Assembly: GCA_946185285.1 (NCBI GenBank)
Contig: CAMHIS010000003.1
Location: 1 to 64,000 of the forward strand
Length of the DNA: 64,000 nucleotides
Origin: an uncultured Prevotellaceae bacterium
Lineage (GTDB): Bacteria; Bacteroidota; Bacteroidia; Bacteroidales; Bacteroidaceae
Direction of reading: 5' to 3'
Numbering within the stretch: the stretch's first letter is position 1; each line of letters starts with the position of its first letter. This document shows positions 7,780-15,857 of this stretch, piece after piece. The position numbers and the translations under genes were made by a program. The notes under the pieces are model-generated. The model searched no databases. It was not told where the DNA came from and saw only the letters and a program-made list of their open reading frames with translations.

Positions 7780-8821
7780 GTTGTTCCTTCATCAGGTAGA
7801 CCACGGTGGGCAGGTGGTCGCTGTAGCCGTTGAGCCAGACACCGCCGGCATGCGTACGCAGGGTGTTGCCCTTGTAGCGGCCGTCCTTCTGGAAGAGGTA
7901 GTCGCGGCGGAATATCTGGTGTCTTCTCAGTTTCAGCGTGTTGTAGTCGTTGGCTCCTTCCTGATGCAGCAGGTTCTGGCTCAGGATAATCTGGTCGAAC
8001 AGGTTCCACTTGCCGTCATACTGCAGGGTGCCCGTTCCCGAAGCCAGCACGTCCCACCACGGGTTGTAGAGGCCGTTTTTCGGCACATCCTTAATCTTAC
8101 GCTTGGCACCGAGGGCCACGGCCATCGACTTGTCCTGAGGGTCGTCGTTCATGTCGCCCATGATGATGATCTTGACATTGGGGTCTTGCCTTTGTATCCG
8201 CTCCTTCAGTTCACGGACCTGACGGCCGCCTTCTTCGCGATAGAACGACTCGGCACCGCGTGACGGCAGGTGGCAGACGATGATGGACACGTTCTCGCCA
8301 GCCAGCACACCGTTCACCAGGAGGAATCCACGGGTGGCACGTCCGGCGTCCTTGGCCTGTGTATATACATAAGGTACGAGCTCCTGGCTGCGCACGCGGA
8401 AGAGCGACGGGTTGTAGAGCAGGGCGCAGTCAACGCCGCGCTGGTCGGGACCCTCGATGTGGACGAACTTGAAGTTCTTGGCCTTCAGCGGCGGCTGGTT
8501 GCAGAGGTCGGTCAGACATCTGGCATTCTCGACCTCGCTGACGCCGATGGCGGCACATCCCACTTCAGGCAGCCAGTCGGTGCCCATCTCGGAGAGTACG
8601 CGCGACATATTCTTCAGCTTGCTGTTATACTTCAGCTCCGTCCACTTGTTGGTGCCGTCGGGCAGATACTCATAGTCGTTCTTACCGGCGTCGTGCTTGG
8701 TGTCGAAGAGGTTCTCCAGATTATAGAACCCTATACCATAAACCGAATACCGCGTCTGGGCGCGGGTTGTGCTCGTTGCCAATAGCAGGACGAACACCAG
8801 GAATGTCATGCTTCTTTTCAT
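7769..8821 (-). CDS. Secreted endonuclease/exonuclease/phosphatase protein
   Basis: 350 residues with a cleavable signal peptide (MKRSMTFLVFVLLLATSTTRAQ). The EEP fold is recognisable: FYNLENLFD near the start, GVSEVEN (metal-binding Glu), the RGVDCALLYN strand, GDMNDDP (catalytic Asp/Asn), and a C-terminal YSDHLP (catalytic His). The family hydrolyses phosphodiesters of DNA, RNA or lipids. Its position back-to-back with a TonB receptor and OB-type lipoproteins favours extracellular nucleic acid as substrate; that is an inference. Its -7 box is at 8845-8852. Confidence 0.85.
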   Translation of the reverse strand: MKRSMTFLVFVLLLATSTTRAQTRYSVYGIGFYNLENLFDTKHDAGKNDYEYLPDGTNKWTELKYNSKLKNMSRVLSEMGTDWLPEVGCAAIGVSEVENARCLTDLCNQPPLKAKNFKFVHIEGPDQRGVDCALLYNPSLFRVRSQELVPYVYTQAKDAGRATRGFLLVNGVLAGENVSIIVCHLPSRGAESFYREEGGRQVRELKERIQRQDPNVKIIIMGDMNDDPQDKSMAVALGAKRKIKDVPKNGLYNPWWDVLASGTGTLQYDGKWNLFDQIILSQNLLHQEGANDYNTLKLRRHQIFRRDYLFQKDGRYKGNTLRTHAGGVWLNGYSDHLPTVVYLMKEQRKR

Positions 8822-8844
8822 AGTCGGTCAGTAATAAATCTGTG

Positions 8845-8852
8845 CAAAGATA
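8845..8852 (-). promoter_or_regulatory. -7 box of the EEP nuclease gene
   Basis: TATCTTTG on the minus strand, 23 bases from the ATG. A hairpin (8858-8890, TTTCGGAAA paired with TTTCCGAAA) lies where the -33 box would be, between this and the divergent TonB promoter. It could be an operator for both. Confidence 0.55.
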
Positions 8853-8892
8853 ATGTTTTTTTCGGAAATGGTAATACTTTTTCCGAAAAAGT

Positions 8893-8923
8893 TTTGTCGG
8901 CTCACGTTTTTTTCGTAACTTTG
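8893..8923 (+). promoter_or_regulatory. Promoter of the TonB receptor operon
   Basis: TTTG at 8893-8896, 19-base spacer, TAACTTTG at 8916-8923: a full Bacteroidota promoter. The hairpin at 8858-8890 ends directly upstream. Confidence 0.8.
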
Positions 8924-8970
8924 CCCTCAAAGAACGAGAAATATTACAATAACCGCAAAAACGACATCCT

Positions 8971-11511
8971 ATGAGAAAGACGCTGAAATTAGTAGTGATG
9001 GGGTTATGCTGTACCACTGCCGCCGTGGCTCAGGAGCCTGTTGACTCCGTAGTCCATGAGCTGCAGGACGAGACGGCTTTCACCTTCACTGAGGCGCAGT
9101 TGGAAGATGACGAGACGGCGACTCAGAACATCACGGTCATCTCTTCCAACCGGAATGTGTATGCCAACGAAGTGGGCTACCGGTTCAGTCCGGCCCGCTT
9201 CAAGTATCGTGCGTACAATGCCCAGTACACCGATATGTACATCAACGGCAACCTTGTGAACGACATTGAGCGAGGACAGTTTGGCTACTCCTTCGTGGGC
9301 GGACTGAACAATCAGACGCGCGGCCGAGAGTCGTCGCTGCCCTTCGAGGACAACAACTACTCGATGAGTGCCCTCGGCGGCTCAGGCAACTACAATTTCC
9401 GCCCGTCGAGCTTCGCTACGGGGCAGCGGGCTTCGCTGGCACTGGCCAACCGCAGTTACAACATGCGCGCCATGTACACCTATAACTCGGGTGTCATGGA
9501 GAACGGCTGGGCGCTGACCGGAAGCCTGACCTACCGCTGGGGTAACGGCATCGGCACCATCGAGGGAACGTCGTACAACTCGCTGAGCTACTTCCTCGGA
9601 GCCGAGAAAATCATCAACAACCAGCACTCCGTATCATTGGTCACCTGGGGCAACCCGACCCAGCGAGGCGCACAGCGCGGTGCCACCGACGAGATGTACT
9701 GGATAGCCGGCACCCACAACTACAACCCCAACTGGGGTTATCAGGACGGCAAGAAGCGCAACGCCCGCATCGTGAAGGACTTCTCGCCCGCCGCCCTGCT
9801 GACGTGGGACTGGAAGATTGACGACAACACGAAGCTCATCACCACGCTCCTCGGCCGCTATACCACCTACAGCAACAGCCGACTGGCCTACAACGGCGGT
9901 ACGAACCCCGAGCCAGACTACTACTCGCTGATGCCGAGCTTCAACTTCAACGTCTGGAACCCCGAGGCCACGCTCTTCCGCGATGAGGCCGCCTACGAGA
10001 ACTGGAAGGCCGCCTACGACTACCTGAGCGCCTCGGAGGACAACCGCCAGATTAACTGGGGCCGCCTCTACTACGCCAACAGTCTGATGGCCGCCGAGGG
10101 ACAGGACGCCATGTACTACGTGCAGCGCTTCCACGACGACCAGTTGCAGTTCAACTTGGCCACGAACCTGCAGAAGCAGCTGACCACCAGTTCGGCACTG
10201 AACGCCGGACTGCAGCTGACCTCGAACACGGGCATGCACTACCAGACGATGGACGACCTGCTGGGCAATGCCAAGTTCCATAACGTCAACACCTACGCCC
10301 TGAAGGACTTCGGCTCGCTGTCGCCGAAGGTCTTCTACGACATGAACGAAGGCACGTCGCCCAAGGAGGTAAAGGTTGGCGACACCTTCGGCTACGACTA
10401 TAACATCCTCGTCAAGAAGGCACAGGCGTGGGCTTCTTATTCGAAAGACCTGCGGTTCACCCACCTGTTCGTTTCGGGCCGCGTGGCTGGCACTACCATG
10501 CAGCGCGACGGTAAGATGCGCAACGGTATGGCTGCCGACAACAGCTACGGCAAGAGCGGCACGGCCAGGTTCCTTGATGGAGGCGGCAAGGCCGGTGCCA
10601 ACATCAACATAGGTAAGGGACATGCCATCGCCCTCGGCATCGGCTACGAGTGGAAGACCCCCACTCCGCGTACATCCTTTGCTGCCGCACAGATCAACAA
10701 CGATTTCGTGAAGGACCTGAAGCAGGAGAAGATCTTCTCGGGCGAGTTCGGCTACCAGTGGAAGAACGCCCTGCTGAGCCTCAGCCTGAACGCCTACTAC
10801 GCCGAACTGAAGGATGTCACCGAGCAGAGCCTCTTCTACAGCGACATCGAGAGCTCGTTTGCCTACGTTTCGCTGTCGAATATCCAGAAGAAGTACTACG
10901 GTGTTGAGCTGGGAGCCAACGTCAGGGCTACTGAGTGGCTGAACGTCAAGTTGTTGGGCACCGTCAGCGAAGCCAAGTACACGAACAATGCCGACATGCG
11001 CATGCTGCTCTCCAACAGCGGCACCTACGTCGACGAGCTTTGTATCATCGACGGCATGCGCGAGGGCAGCACCCCGCTGAACGCTTTCAGCATCGACCTG
11101 GCCTACCACAAGAACTTCTGGTATATCGACCTCATCGGCAACTACTACGACAATATATATATGTACTTTGCACCCATCTCGCGCCGCGAGACCGAGGTGC
11201 CCAAGAGCCTCGTCAACGGCGTGAAGACCTTCGACAGCCCTGACCAGAGCAAGGGCGACGGCGGCTTCATGCTCGACGCCTCTATCGGCAAGACGTTCCG
11301 CCTGAAGCAGGGCCGCCGCATCGGCTTCAACCTGATGCTGACCAACATTCTGAACAACATCAAGATCTGTACCGGCGGTATGGAGCAGAACCGTCTCGAC
11401 ACCAAGCAGGAGGAGGAGCGCACCAACAATGCCTACCGCTTCCAGCAGAGTCCGCGTAAGTTCTATGCCAACGGCATCAACGGTATGCTGCTGATTAACT
11501 ACCAATTCTAA
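8971..11511 (+). CDS. TonB-dependent receptor
   Basis: 846 residues with a signal peptide ending near AAVAQ, a short plug (SPARFKYRAYN..TDMYINGNLV) and a long beta-barrel rich in alternating aromatic strands. It ends in NYQF, the C-terminal aromatic expected of an outer-membrane barrel. There is no N-terminal carboxypeptidase-like domain and no SusD partner next to it, unlike glycan-type SusC. It is the first gene of an operon with two lipoproteins. Neighbouring nucleases suggest it imports nucleotides or oligonucleotides, powered by TonB; the ligand is inferred, not seen. Confidence 0.85.
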   Translation: MRKTLKLVVMGLCCTTAAVAQEPVDSVVHELQDETAFTFTEAQLEDDETATQNITVISSNRNVYANEVGYRFSPARFKYRAYNAQYTDMYINGNLVNDIERGQFGYSFVGGLNNQTRGRESSLPFEDNNYSMSALGGSGNYNFRPSSFATGQRASLALANRSYNMRAMYTYNSGVMENGWALTGSLTYRWGNGIGTIEGTSYNSLSYFLGAEKIINNQHSVSLVTWGNPTQRGAQRGATDEMYWIAGTHNYNPNWGYQDGKKRNARIVKDFSPAALLTWDWKIDDNTKLITTLLGRYTTYSNSRLAYNGGTNPEPDYYSLMPSFNFNVWNPEATLFRDEAAYENWKAAYDYLSASEDNRQINWGRLYYANSLMAAEGQDAMYYVQRFHDDQLQFNLATNLQKQLTTSSALNAGLQLTSNTGMHYQTMDDLLGNAKFHNVNTYALKDFGSLSPKVFYDMNEGTSPKEVKVGDTFGYDYNILVKKAQAWASYSKDLRFTHLFVSGRVAGTTMQRDGKMRNGMAADNSYGKSGTARFLDGGGKAGANINIGKGHAIALGIGYEWKTPTPRTSFAAAQINNDFVKDLKQEKIFSGEFGYQWKNALLSLSLNAYYAELKDVTEQSLFYSDIESSFAYVSLSNIQKKYYGVELGANVRATEWLNVKLLGTVSEAKYTNNADMRMLLSNSGTYVDELCIIDGMREGSTPLNAFSIDLAYHKNFWYIDLIGNYYDNIYMYFAPISRRETEVPKSLVNGVKTFDSPDQSKGDGGFMLDASIGKTFRLKQGRRIGFNLMLTNILNNIKICTGGMEQNRLDTKQEEERTNNAYRFQQSPRKFYANGINGMLLINYQF

Positions 11512-11529
11512 AGAAAGGAGGACAATCGT

Positions 11530-12381
11530 ATGAAAGCTTTCAAATATTTCACAATGGCTGTAGCCTGCCTGCTGTTCGCCGCCTGCCAGGACACCGAGTG
11601 GGACAACTACACCCCCAGCGGGGTCTCGCTCTACGGCAACAACAGCATCACCGACGACGGCATCATCACCATCGCCGAGCTGAAGCAGAAGTACCCCAAC
11701 GTGTTTGAGACCACCGACCGCAACGCCCTCGTCGAGGAGAACATCAAGATCCGCGGCCGCGTCACCGCCAACGACATCCGAGGCAACATCTACAAGCAGT
11801 TTATGATGCAGGACGAGACGGGCGCCATCATCGTCGCCGTCAACGAGAGCGGCATCAGCGGCTACTTGGCTGAAGGTCAGGAAATCATCGTCGACCTGAA
11901 GGGCCTCTACGTCGGCGGCTACTCGCGGCAGCCTGAAATCGGCGCTCCCTACAACGGCAGCAGCATCGGGCGCATGAACAAGGACGTGTTCCAGAAGCAC
12001 TTCAAGTTCACCGCCAGCGCTATCCAGCCCGTGCAGCCCATTGAGTTCGACGTGAACATGAACATGGACGAGAACTGTGCAAAGCTGGTGACCATCAAGA
12101 ACGTCACCTTCGCCGATGCCAACGGCACCAACACCTATGCTCCCGGCGACAGCAGCGTCACCATCCTCGGCGGCTGCGTCAACCGCAAGCTGTCGCAGTT
12201 CCCTGAGTCGAAGGTGGTCATCCGCACCAGCACCTACGCCAAGTTCGCAGCCAACACGCTGCCCTACGACGAGGTGAACAAGAAGCCCCTCGCTGTTGAC
12301 ATCACGGGCATTGCCACCCGCTATCGTGACACGTGGCAGGTGCTCATCCGCAAGGAGAGTGACATCGTTCCTGCCAAATAA
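11530..12381 (+). CDS. DUF5689 surface lipoprotein
   Basis: 283 residues; lipobox LLFAAC then a QDTEWD start to the mature chain. The DUF5689 pattern is clear: TIAELKQKYP, then IRGRVTANDIRGNIYKQFMMQD, then a GxEIIVDLKGLYVG strand and a second beta-rich half. The fold is expected to be OB-like. The ATG is preceded by AAGAAAGGAGG, an unusually strong Shine-Dalgarno sequence for this phylum. It lies 18 bases after the TonB receptor, suggesting a surface partner that captures the receptor's ligand. Function is inferred from context. Confidence 0.8.
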   Translation: MKAFKYFTMAVACLLFAACQDTEWDNYTPSGVSLYGNNSITDDGIITIAELKQKYPNVFETTDRNALVEENIKIRGRVTANDIRGNIYKQFMMQDETGAIIVAVNESGISGYLAEGQEIIVDLKGLYVGGYSRQPEIGAPYNGSSIGRMNKDVFQKHFKFTASAIQPVQPIEFDVNMNMDENCAKLVTIKNVTFADANGTNTYAPGDSSVTILGGCVNRKLSQFPESKVVIRTSTYAKFAANTLPYDEVNKKPLAVDITGIATRYRDTWQVLIRKESDIVPAK

Positions 12382-12423
12382 TTGAGAATTGAGTAATTAG
12401 AACAGAGCAAAAAACATACAACT

Positions 12424-14547
12424 ATGAAGAAAATACTGTACAGCGTCATGGCCCTGGCCATCGCAGCCATGACATTCACCGCTTGTGAGGACGTTCCCGA
12501 ACCGTACCCCACACCCGTTCCAGGCCAGAAACCCGTAGTCACGTACGAAGGCGAGGGCACGCTGGAGAAGCCCTATACCGTTGCCGACGCCATCAACTAC
12601 GCCAAGTCGTTCGGACAGGCCAACTCCGACAAGGCCGTCTATATCAAGGGCTTCATCACCGCCGTTACCGAGGAGTTCACAACGAACTTCGGCAACGCCA
12701 CGTTCGAGATTTCCGACTCGAAGGATGGCGGCAACAAGTTCATCTTCTGGCGTGGCCTGTACTTGGGCAACAAGAAATACAGCAGCGGCAAGACGCAAAT
12801 CAAGGTCGGCGACGAGGTCATCGTCTATGGTAATGTCGTCAACTACAAGGGTAACACTCCCGAAACCGTGCAAGGCGAAGCCTTCCTCTACTCGCTCAAC
12901 GGCGTGGACGAAGGTGGCGGTGGCAGCGACACACCTGCCGAGGCCAAGGGCAGCGGAACGCTCGAAGACCCGTTCAACCCGGCTGGAGCCGTTGCCTACG
13001 CCAAGACGCTCGGTTCCGACGTAACATCCGACAAGGACGTCTACATTAAAGGAAAGATTGCAACTATTGCCGAGGAGTATAGCACGAACTTTGGCAACGC
13101 CACGTTCTACATTTCCGAGGATGGTGAGGACAGCAACACCTTCTATGTATTCCGTGCCATGTACTTGGGCAATAGGAAGTTCAAGAGCGGTGACACTCAA
13201 ATCAAGGTTGGCGACGATGTAATCGTCTGCGGCAAGGTGGTTAACTTTAAGGGTAATACGCCTGAGACAGCACAGAACTCCAGCTATCTCTACTCGCTGA
13301 ATGGCGTTACAGAGGGGGGCGACACGCCAGACACACCGGGAACGCCTGCCGGCAGTGGTACACAAGCTGACCCATACAATGTTGCCAAGGCCCTTCAGGT
13401 TTGTGCTGAAGTGGGAGAAGCCGGTACAGCGAACGAAGTTTATGCAAAAGGTATCGTTACAAGCATTGCTGAGATTTCCACACAGTATGGCAACGGCACA
13501 TTCGTCATCTCAGACGATGCCACTGGCAGCAATAAACTGACCGTCTACCGTGCCTATTCGCTGGGCAATGAGAAGTTTAAGGCTGAGAATGAAATCAAGG
13601 TGGGCGACGAGGTCGTTATCTACGGAAAGCTCGTTAACTTCAAGAGCAATACGCCTGAGTTCACACAGGGCTGCTACATCTACTCGCTCAACGGTAAGAC
13701 GGAGAGCAGCGGCGGCACGCCGACTCCGCAGCCTGGCGGCGAAGTCAAGACCGTCACTGTGGCCGACTTCAACGCTGCCGCCGAGAGCAACGACGTCTGG
13801 TATCAGCTGACTGGTACGGTGAAGAACCTGAAGGACGGCGACCAATACGGCAACTTCGACCTTGAAGACGCTACAGGCTCAGTCTACGTCTACGGCCTGC
13901 TCTCCGAGAAGGGAGGCGAGAAGAAGAAGTTCCAGGAGCTGGTGGCTGCCAAGGGCATCAAGAACGGCTGCACGCTGACCATCATCGGTACCCGCGGCTC
14001 CTACAATGACAAGATTGAGGTGACGAACGCCTACTTCGTCAGCATCGAGGGCGGCGACACGCCTGGTGGTGGCGGTGGTGGCGACACGCCCGGAGGTCAA
14101 GGTGGCGAAGTTAGTGGTGCTTCCATCAGCATTGCCGCTGCCGACTTTGGTTTCGAGGATAAGGGTGCTGCCACCCAGAAGACGCTCTCTGACGGCACAA
14201 AGATTGTCTTCGACAAGGGCGAAGGTTCCACAGCTCCGGCCTATTATGGTGGCAGCTATGCTTCAGTACGCATCTATGCCAAGAACACAGTAACTATTAC
14301 CGCCAGCAAGAAGATTGTGAAGATTGAGATTGAAACTACAGATTCTTCAGGGTCTACCAAATATAATGGCAATGATATGGCATACGCAGATGGCGGTAGC
14401 AAGGTGAGTATTAAGAAGGAGAGCGACACAAAGGTGTCATTCAGCAACTTGAGTGCCTCAACTGTCAAGATTGTGAACGACCATTCCGAGGCCAAGGGTG
14501 GGACGCAGCTTCGCATCAAGACACTGACCATTACTTACGCTGAATAA
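12424..14547 (+). CDS. Multi-repeat OB-fold-like surface lipoprotein
   Basis: 707 residues; lipobox MTFTAC. After it come three homologous repeats of about 120-130 residues, each with GTLEKPY or GTQADPY, (V/A)YIKG or YAKGI, FGNATF.IS or YGNGTFVIS, a LGN(K/R/E)KF segment, (I/V)KVGDEV(I/V)(V/I)YG and a final YSLNG. A fourth OB-like unit follows (YQLTGTVKNLKDGDQYGNFDLED), then a glycine-rich linker and a C-terminal beta domain of about 130 residues. OB folds commonly bind nucleic acid or oligosaccharide. Third gene of the TonB operon, 42 bases after the DUF5689 gene; two heptamer units (12382-12395) lie in that gap. Confidence 0.75.
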   Translation: MKKILYSVMALAIAAMTFTACEDVPEPYPTPVPGQKPVVTYEGEGTLEKPYTVADAINYAKSFGQANSDKAVYIKGFITAVTEEFTTNFGNATFEISDSKDGGNKFIFWRGLYLGNKKYSSGKTQIKVGDEVIVYGNVVNYKGNTPETVQGEAFLYSLNGVDEGGGGSDTPAEAKGSGTLEDPFNPAGAVAYAKTLGSDVTSDKDVYIKGKIATIAEEYSTNFGNATFYISEDGEDSNTFYVFRAMYLGNRKFKSGDTQIKVGDDVIVCGKVVNFKGNTPETAQNSSYLYSLNGVTEGGDTPDTPGTPAGSGTQADPYNVAKALQVCAEVGEAGTANEVYAKGIVTSIAEISTQYGNGTFVISDDATGSNKLTVYRAYSLGNEKFKAENEIKVGDEVVIYGKLVNFKSNTPEFTQGCYIYSLNGKTESSGGTPTPQPGGEVKTVTVADFNAAAESNDVWYQLTGTVKNLKDGDQYGNFDLEDATGSVYVYGLLSEKGGEKKKFQELVAAKGIKNGCTLTIIGTRGSYNDKIEVTNAYFVSIEGGDTPGGGGGGDTPGGQGGEVSGASISIAAADFGFEDKGAATQKTLSDGTKIVFDKGEGSTAPAYYGGSYASVRIYAKNTVTITASKKIVKIEIETTDSSGSTKYNGNDMAYADGGSKVSIKKESDTKVSFSNLSASTVKIVNDHSEAKGGTQLRIKTLTITYAE

Positions 14548-14553
14548 TACTAA

Positions 14554-14659
14554 TTGCGACGGAGTCGCAATGCACGAGGGAAGGGGCGGTTTCAGTAAAG
14601 CGCCCCTTCCCTCGCTTTCCAGCCGCCCCTTCCCTCGTTTGCTGCGACTCCGTCGCAGC
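14554..14659. repeat. Paired inverted REP elements (BIME) next to RAYT
   Basis: Left REP: TTGCGAC-GGA-GTCGCAA at 14554-14570, then TGCACGAGGGAAGGGGCGG. Right REP is inverted: CCGCCCCTTCCCTCG, then GCTGCGAC-TCC-GTCGCAGC at 14641-14659. A further inverted CGCCCCTTCCCTCG lies between. The right hairpin ends one base before the RAYT stop codon. It occupies the whole gap between the lipoprotein operon and RAYT, and may also serve as a terminator. Confidence 0.88.
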
Positions 14660-14660
14660 T

Positions 14661-15737
14661 TCACTCGCAGATGCGCCGCGCCATTTCGTTCAGCAGCAGG
14701 CACTTGTCGCGGGTGATGGGAATGCGGCCGTTATGGTGCTCCCATGGAGCCAGAATCAGCATCTGCCCACGGGCACAGGCATCGAAGCGCTTGCCGCCCG
14801 GCTTGGCGAGGTCCGTAAAACCGTTCTCTTGAAGGTAAACGATGGGAAAACCTGCGGCAAACACGGCGTGCATCACGGCCTGTTCGCCTTTTGAGATACA
14901 GGGCGACACAAAGACCGCTCCTTGGGCACCGAGAGCCAGCATCTCCTGAATCTTCTGCGCCAAGGCCACGGGCGTTATCGACCGCGAGCACTGCACCTGC
15001 ACCTTCAGCGGACGGTCGAGCAGGAAGCGGTTGCCGATAGCCGAGAACGTCATGTCGGCATACTCCAGGTTGCGCTGGACGCGGAACAGGTCCGGGTGTT
15101 CGCGCTTCACGATGAGGCGGCGCGGGTTGTCGTGCAGGTAGGCTTTCCATTTGTCCAGCGTGCTGTAGTTGTGCAGGATGCGGTCGTTGTAGCCTTTCTC
15201 CCAGAGGAGGCCGCGCTTTCGCTGCGACAAAGTCGCAGCGCACGAGGAAGGGGCGGCGGTAGCGGCGGGAGGTGCGTACGAAGTGGGGGCGGCGAGGGTA
15301 GAGGCCGCCCCTTCTCTTGTGTGTTGCGACTCCGTCGCAATAATATCGCGGTACGCCCGGTTGCAGCCCGCCTTGAATCCGCGTATGACGTGCCCCAGAT
15401 GCAGCGCCGTCTTCTCGCGGAAGTACAGGATGCCGTGGAAATGGTCGGGCATCACCTGCTGCGCTATCACCGCCACCTGAGGGTAATAGCCGCTGATACC
15501 CGTCCACTCCTTGCACACCGCCAACCCTAACGGCGACAATTCCATACGCGGCGCGTCGGCCGCACCCTCGGCGGCATCACCACGACCCACGACATGCCCC
15601 AACAGCGGCTGCCGTCCTTCCACCGCCAGCGTCACCATATAGAAACACTGGCCCGTATAGTCGTGCTCGTAACTGCGGCGTTTCATCGACGGCACCTTCT
15701 CGCCTGTGAAAGGGTTTTCGTTTTGTTTTTCGTCCAT
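14661..15737 (-). CDS. REP-associated tyrosine transposase (RAYT, Y1/HUH)
   Basis: 358 residues starting MDEKQNEN (ATG complement at 15735-15737). The IS200-like Y1 domain is recognisable: RRSYEHDYTG start, HUH motif in VMPDHFHG (His99, His101), then LWEKGYNDRIL with Tyr183 as the likely nucleophile. RAYTs nick single-stranded REP hairpins and are thought to mobilise them. Residues of about 133-174, between the HUH and Tyr motifs, are encoded by a complete REP pair (15220-15340). The C-terminal 130 residues add a Rossmann-like region (FVSPCISKGE, KPGGKRFDACARGQMLILAPW, CLLLNEMA) resembling DprA/SMF-type domains. It interrupts what looks like a nuclease/uptake locus. Whether it is active with the insertion is unknown. 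Confidence 0.85.
   Translation of the reverse strand: MDEKQNENPFTGEKVPSMKRRSYEHDYTGQCFYMVTLAVEGRQPLLGHVVGRGDAAEGAADAPRMELSPLGLAVCKEWTGISGYYPQVAVIAQQVMPDHFHGILYFREKTALHLGHVIRGFKAGCNRAYRDIIATESQHTREGAASTLAAPTSYAPPAATAAPSSCAATLSQRKRGLLWEKGYNDRILHNYSTLDKWKAYLHDNPRRLIVKREHPDLFRVQRNLEYADMTFSAIGNRFLLDRPLKVQVQCSRSITPVALAQKIQEMLALGAQGAVFVSPCISKGEQAVMHAVFAAGFPIVYLQENGFTDLAKPGGKRFDACARGQMLILAPWEHHNGRIPITRDKCLLLNEMARRICE
15220..15340. repeat. REP pair inserted in frame inside RAYT
   Basis: CGCTGCGAC-AAA-GTCGCAGCG at 15220-15240 followed by CACGAGGAAGGGGCGG; inverted GCCGCCCCTTCTCTTGTG at 15304-15321, then TTGCGAC-TCC-GTCGCAA at 15324-15340. The layout matches the intergenic pair at 14554-14659. On the coding strand it reads through without a stop and begins ATESQHTREG. 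Confidence 0.88.
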
Positions 15738-15857
15738 AACACTGCTTTTGGCTTGCAAAAATACCAAAAACATGGGACACAGCCAACAAAGGAGGCGAAA
15801 AGTTTGGGGAATTGGGAAAAAGTTCGTAACTTCGCAACCTAAAACAAACACTCCAAC

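Noticed and set aside
9634-12000. Long open frame (788 codons) on the minus strand across the TonB receptor and DUF5689 genes
   Set aside because: It is antisense to two well-supported genes, is rich in Val/Leu/Ala/Asp as expected from a complement of GC-rich coding DNA, has no start signal and shows no family motif.
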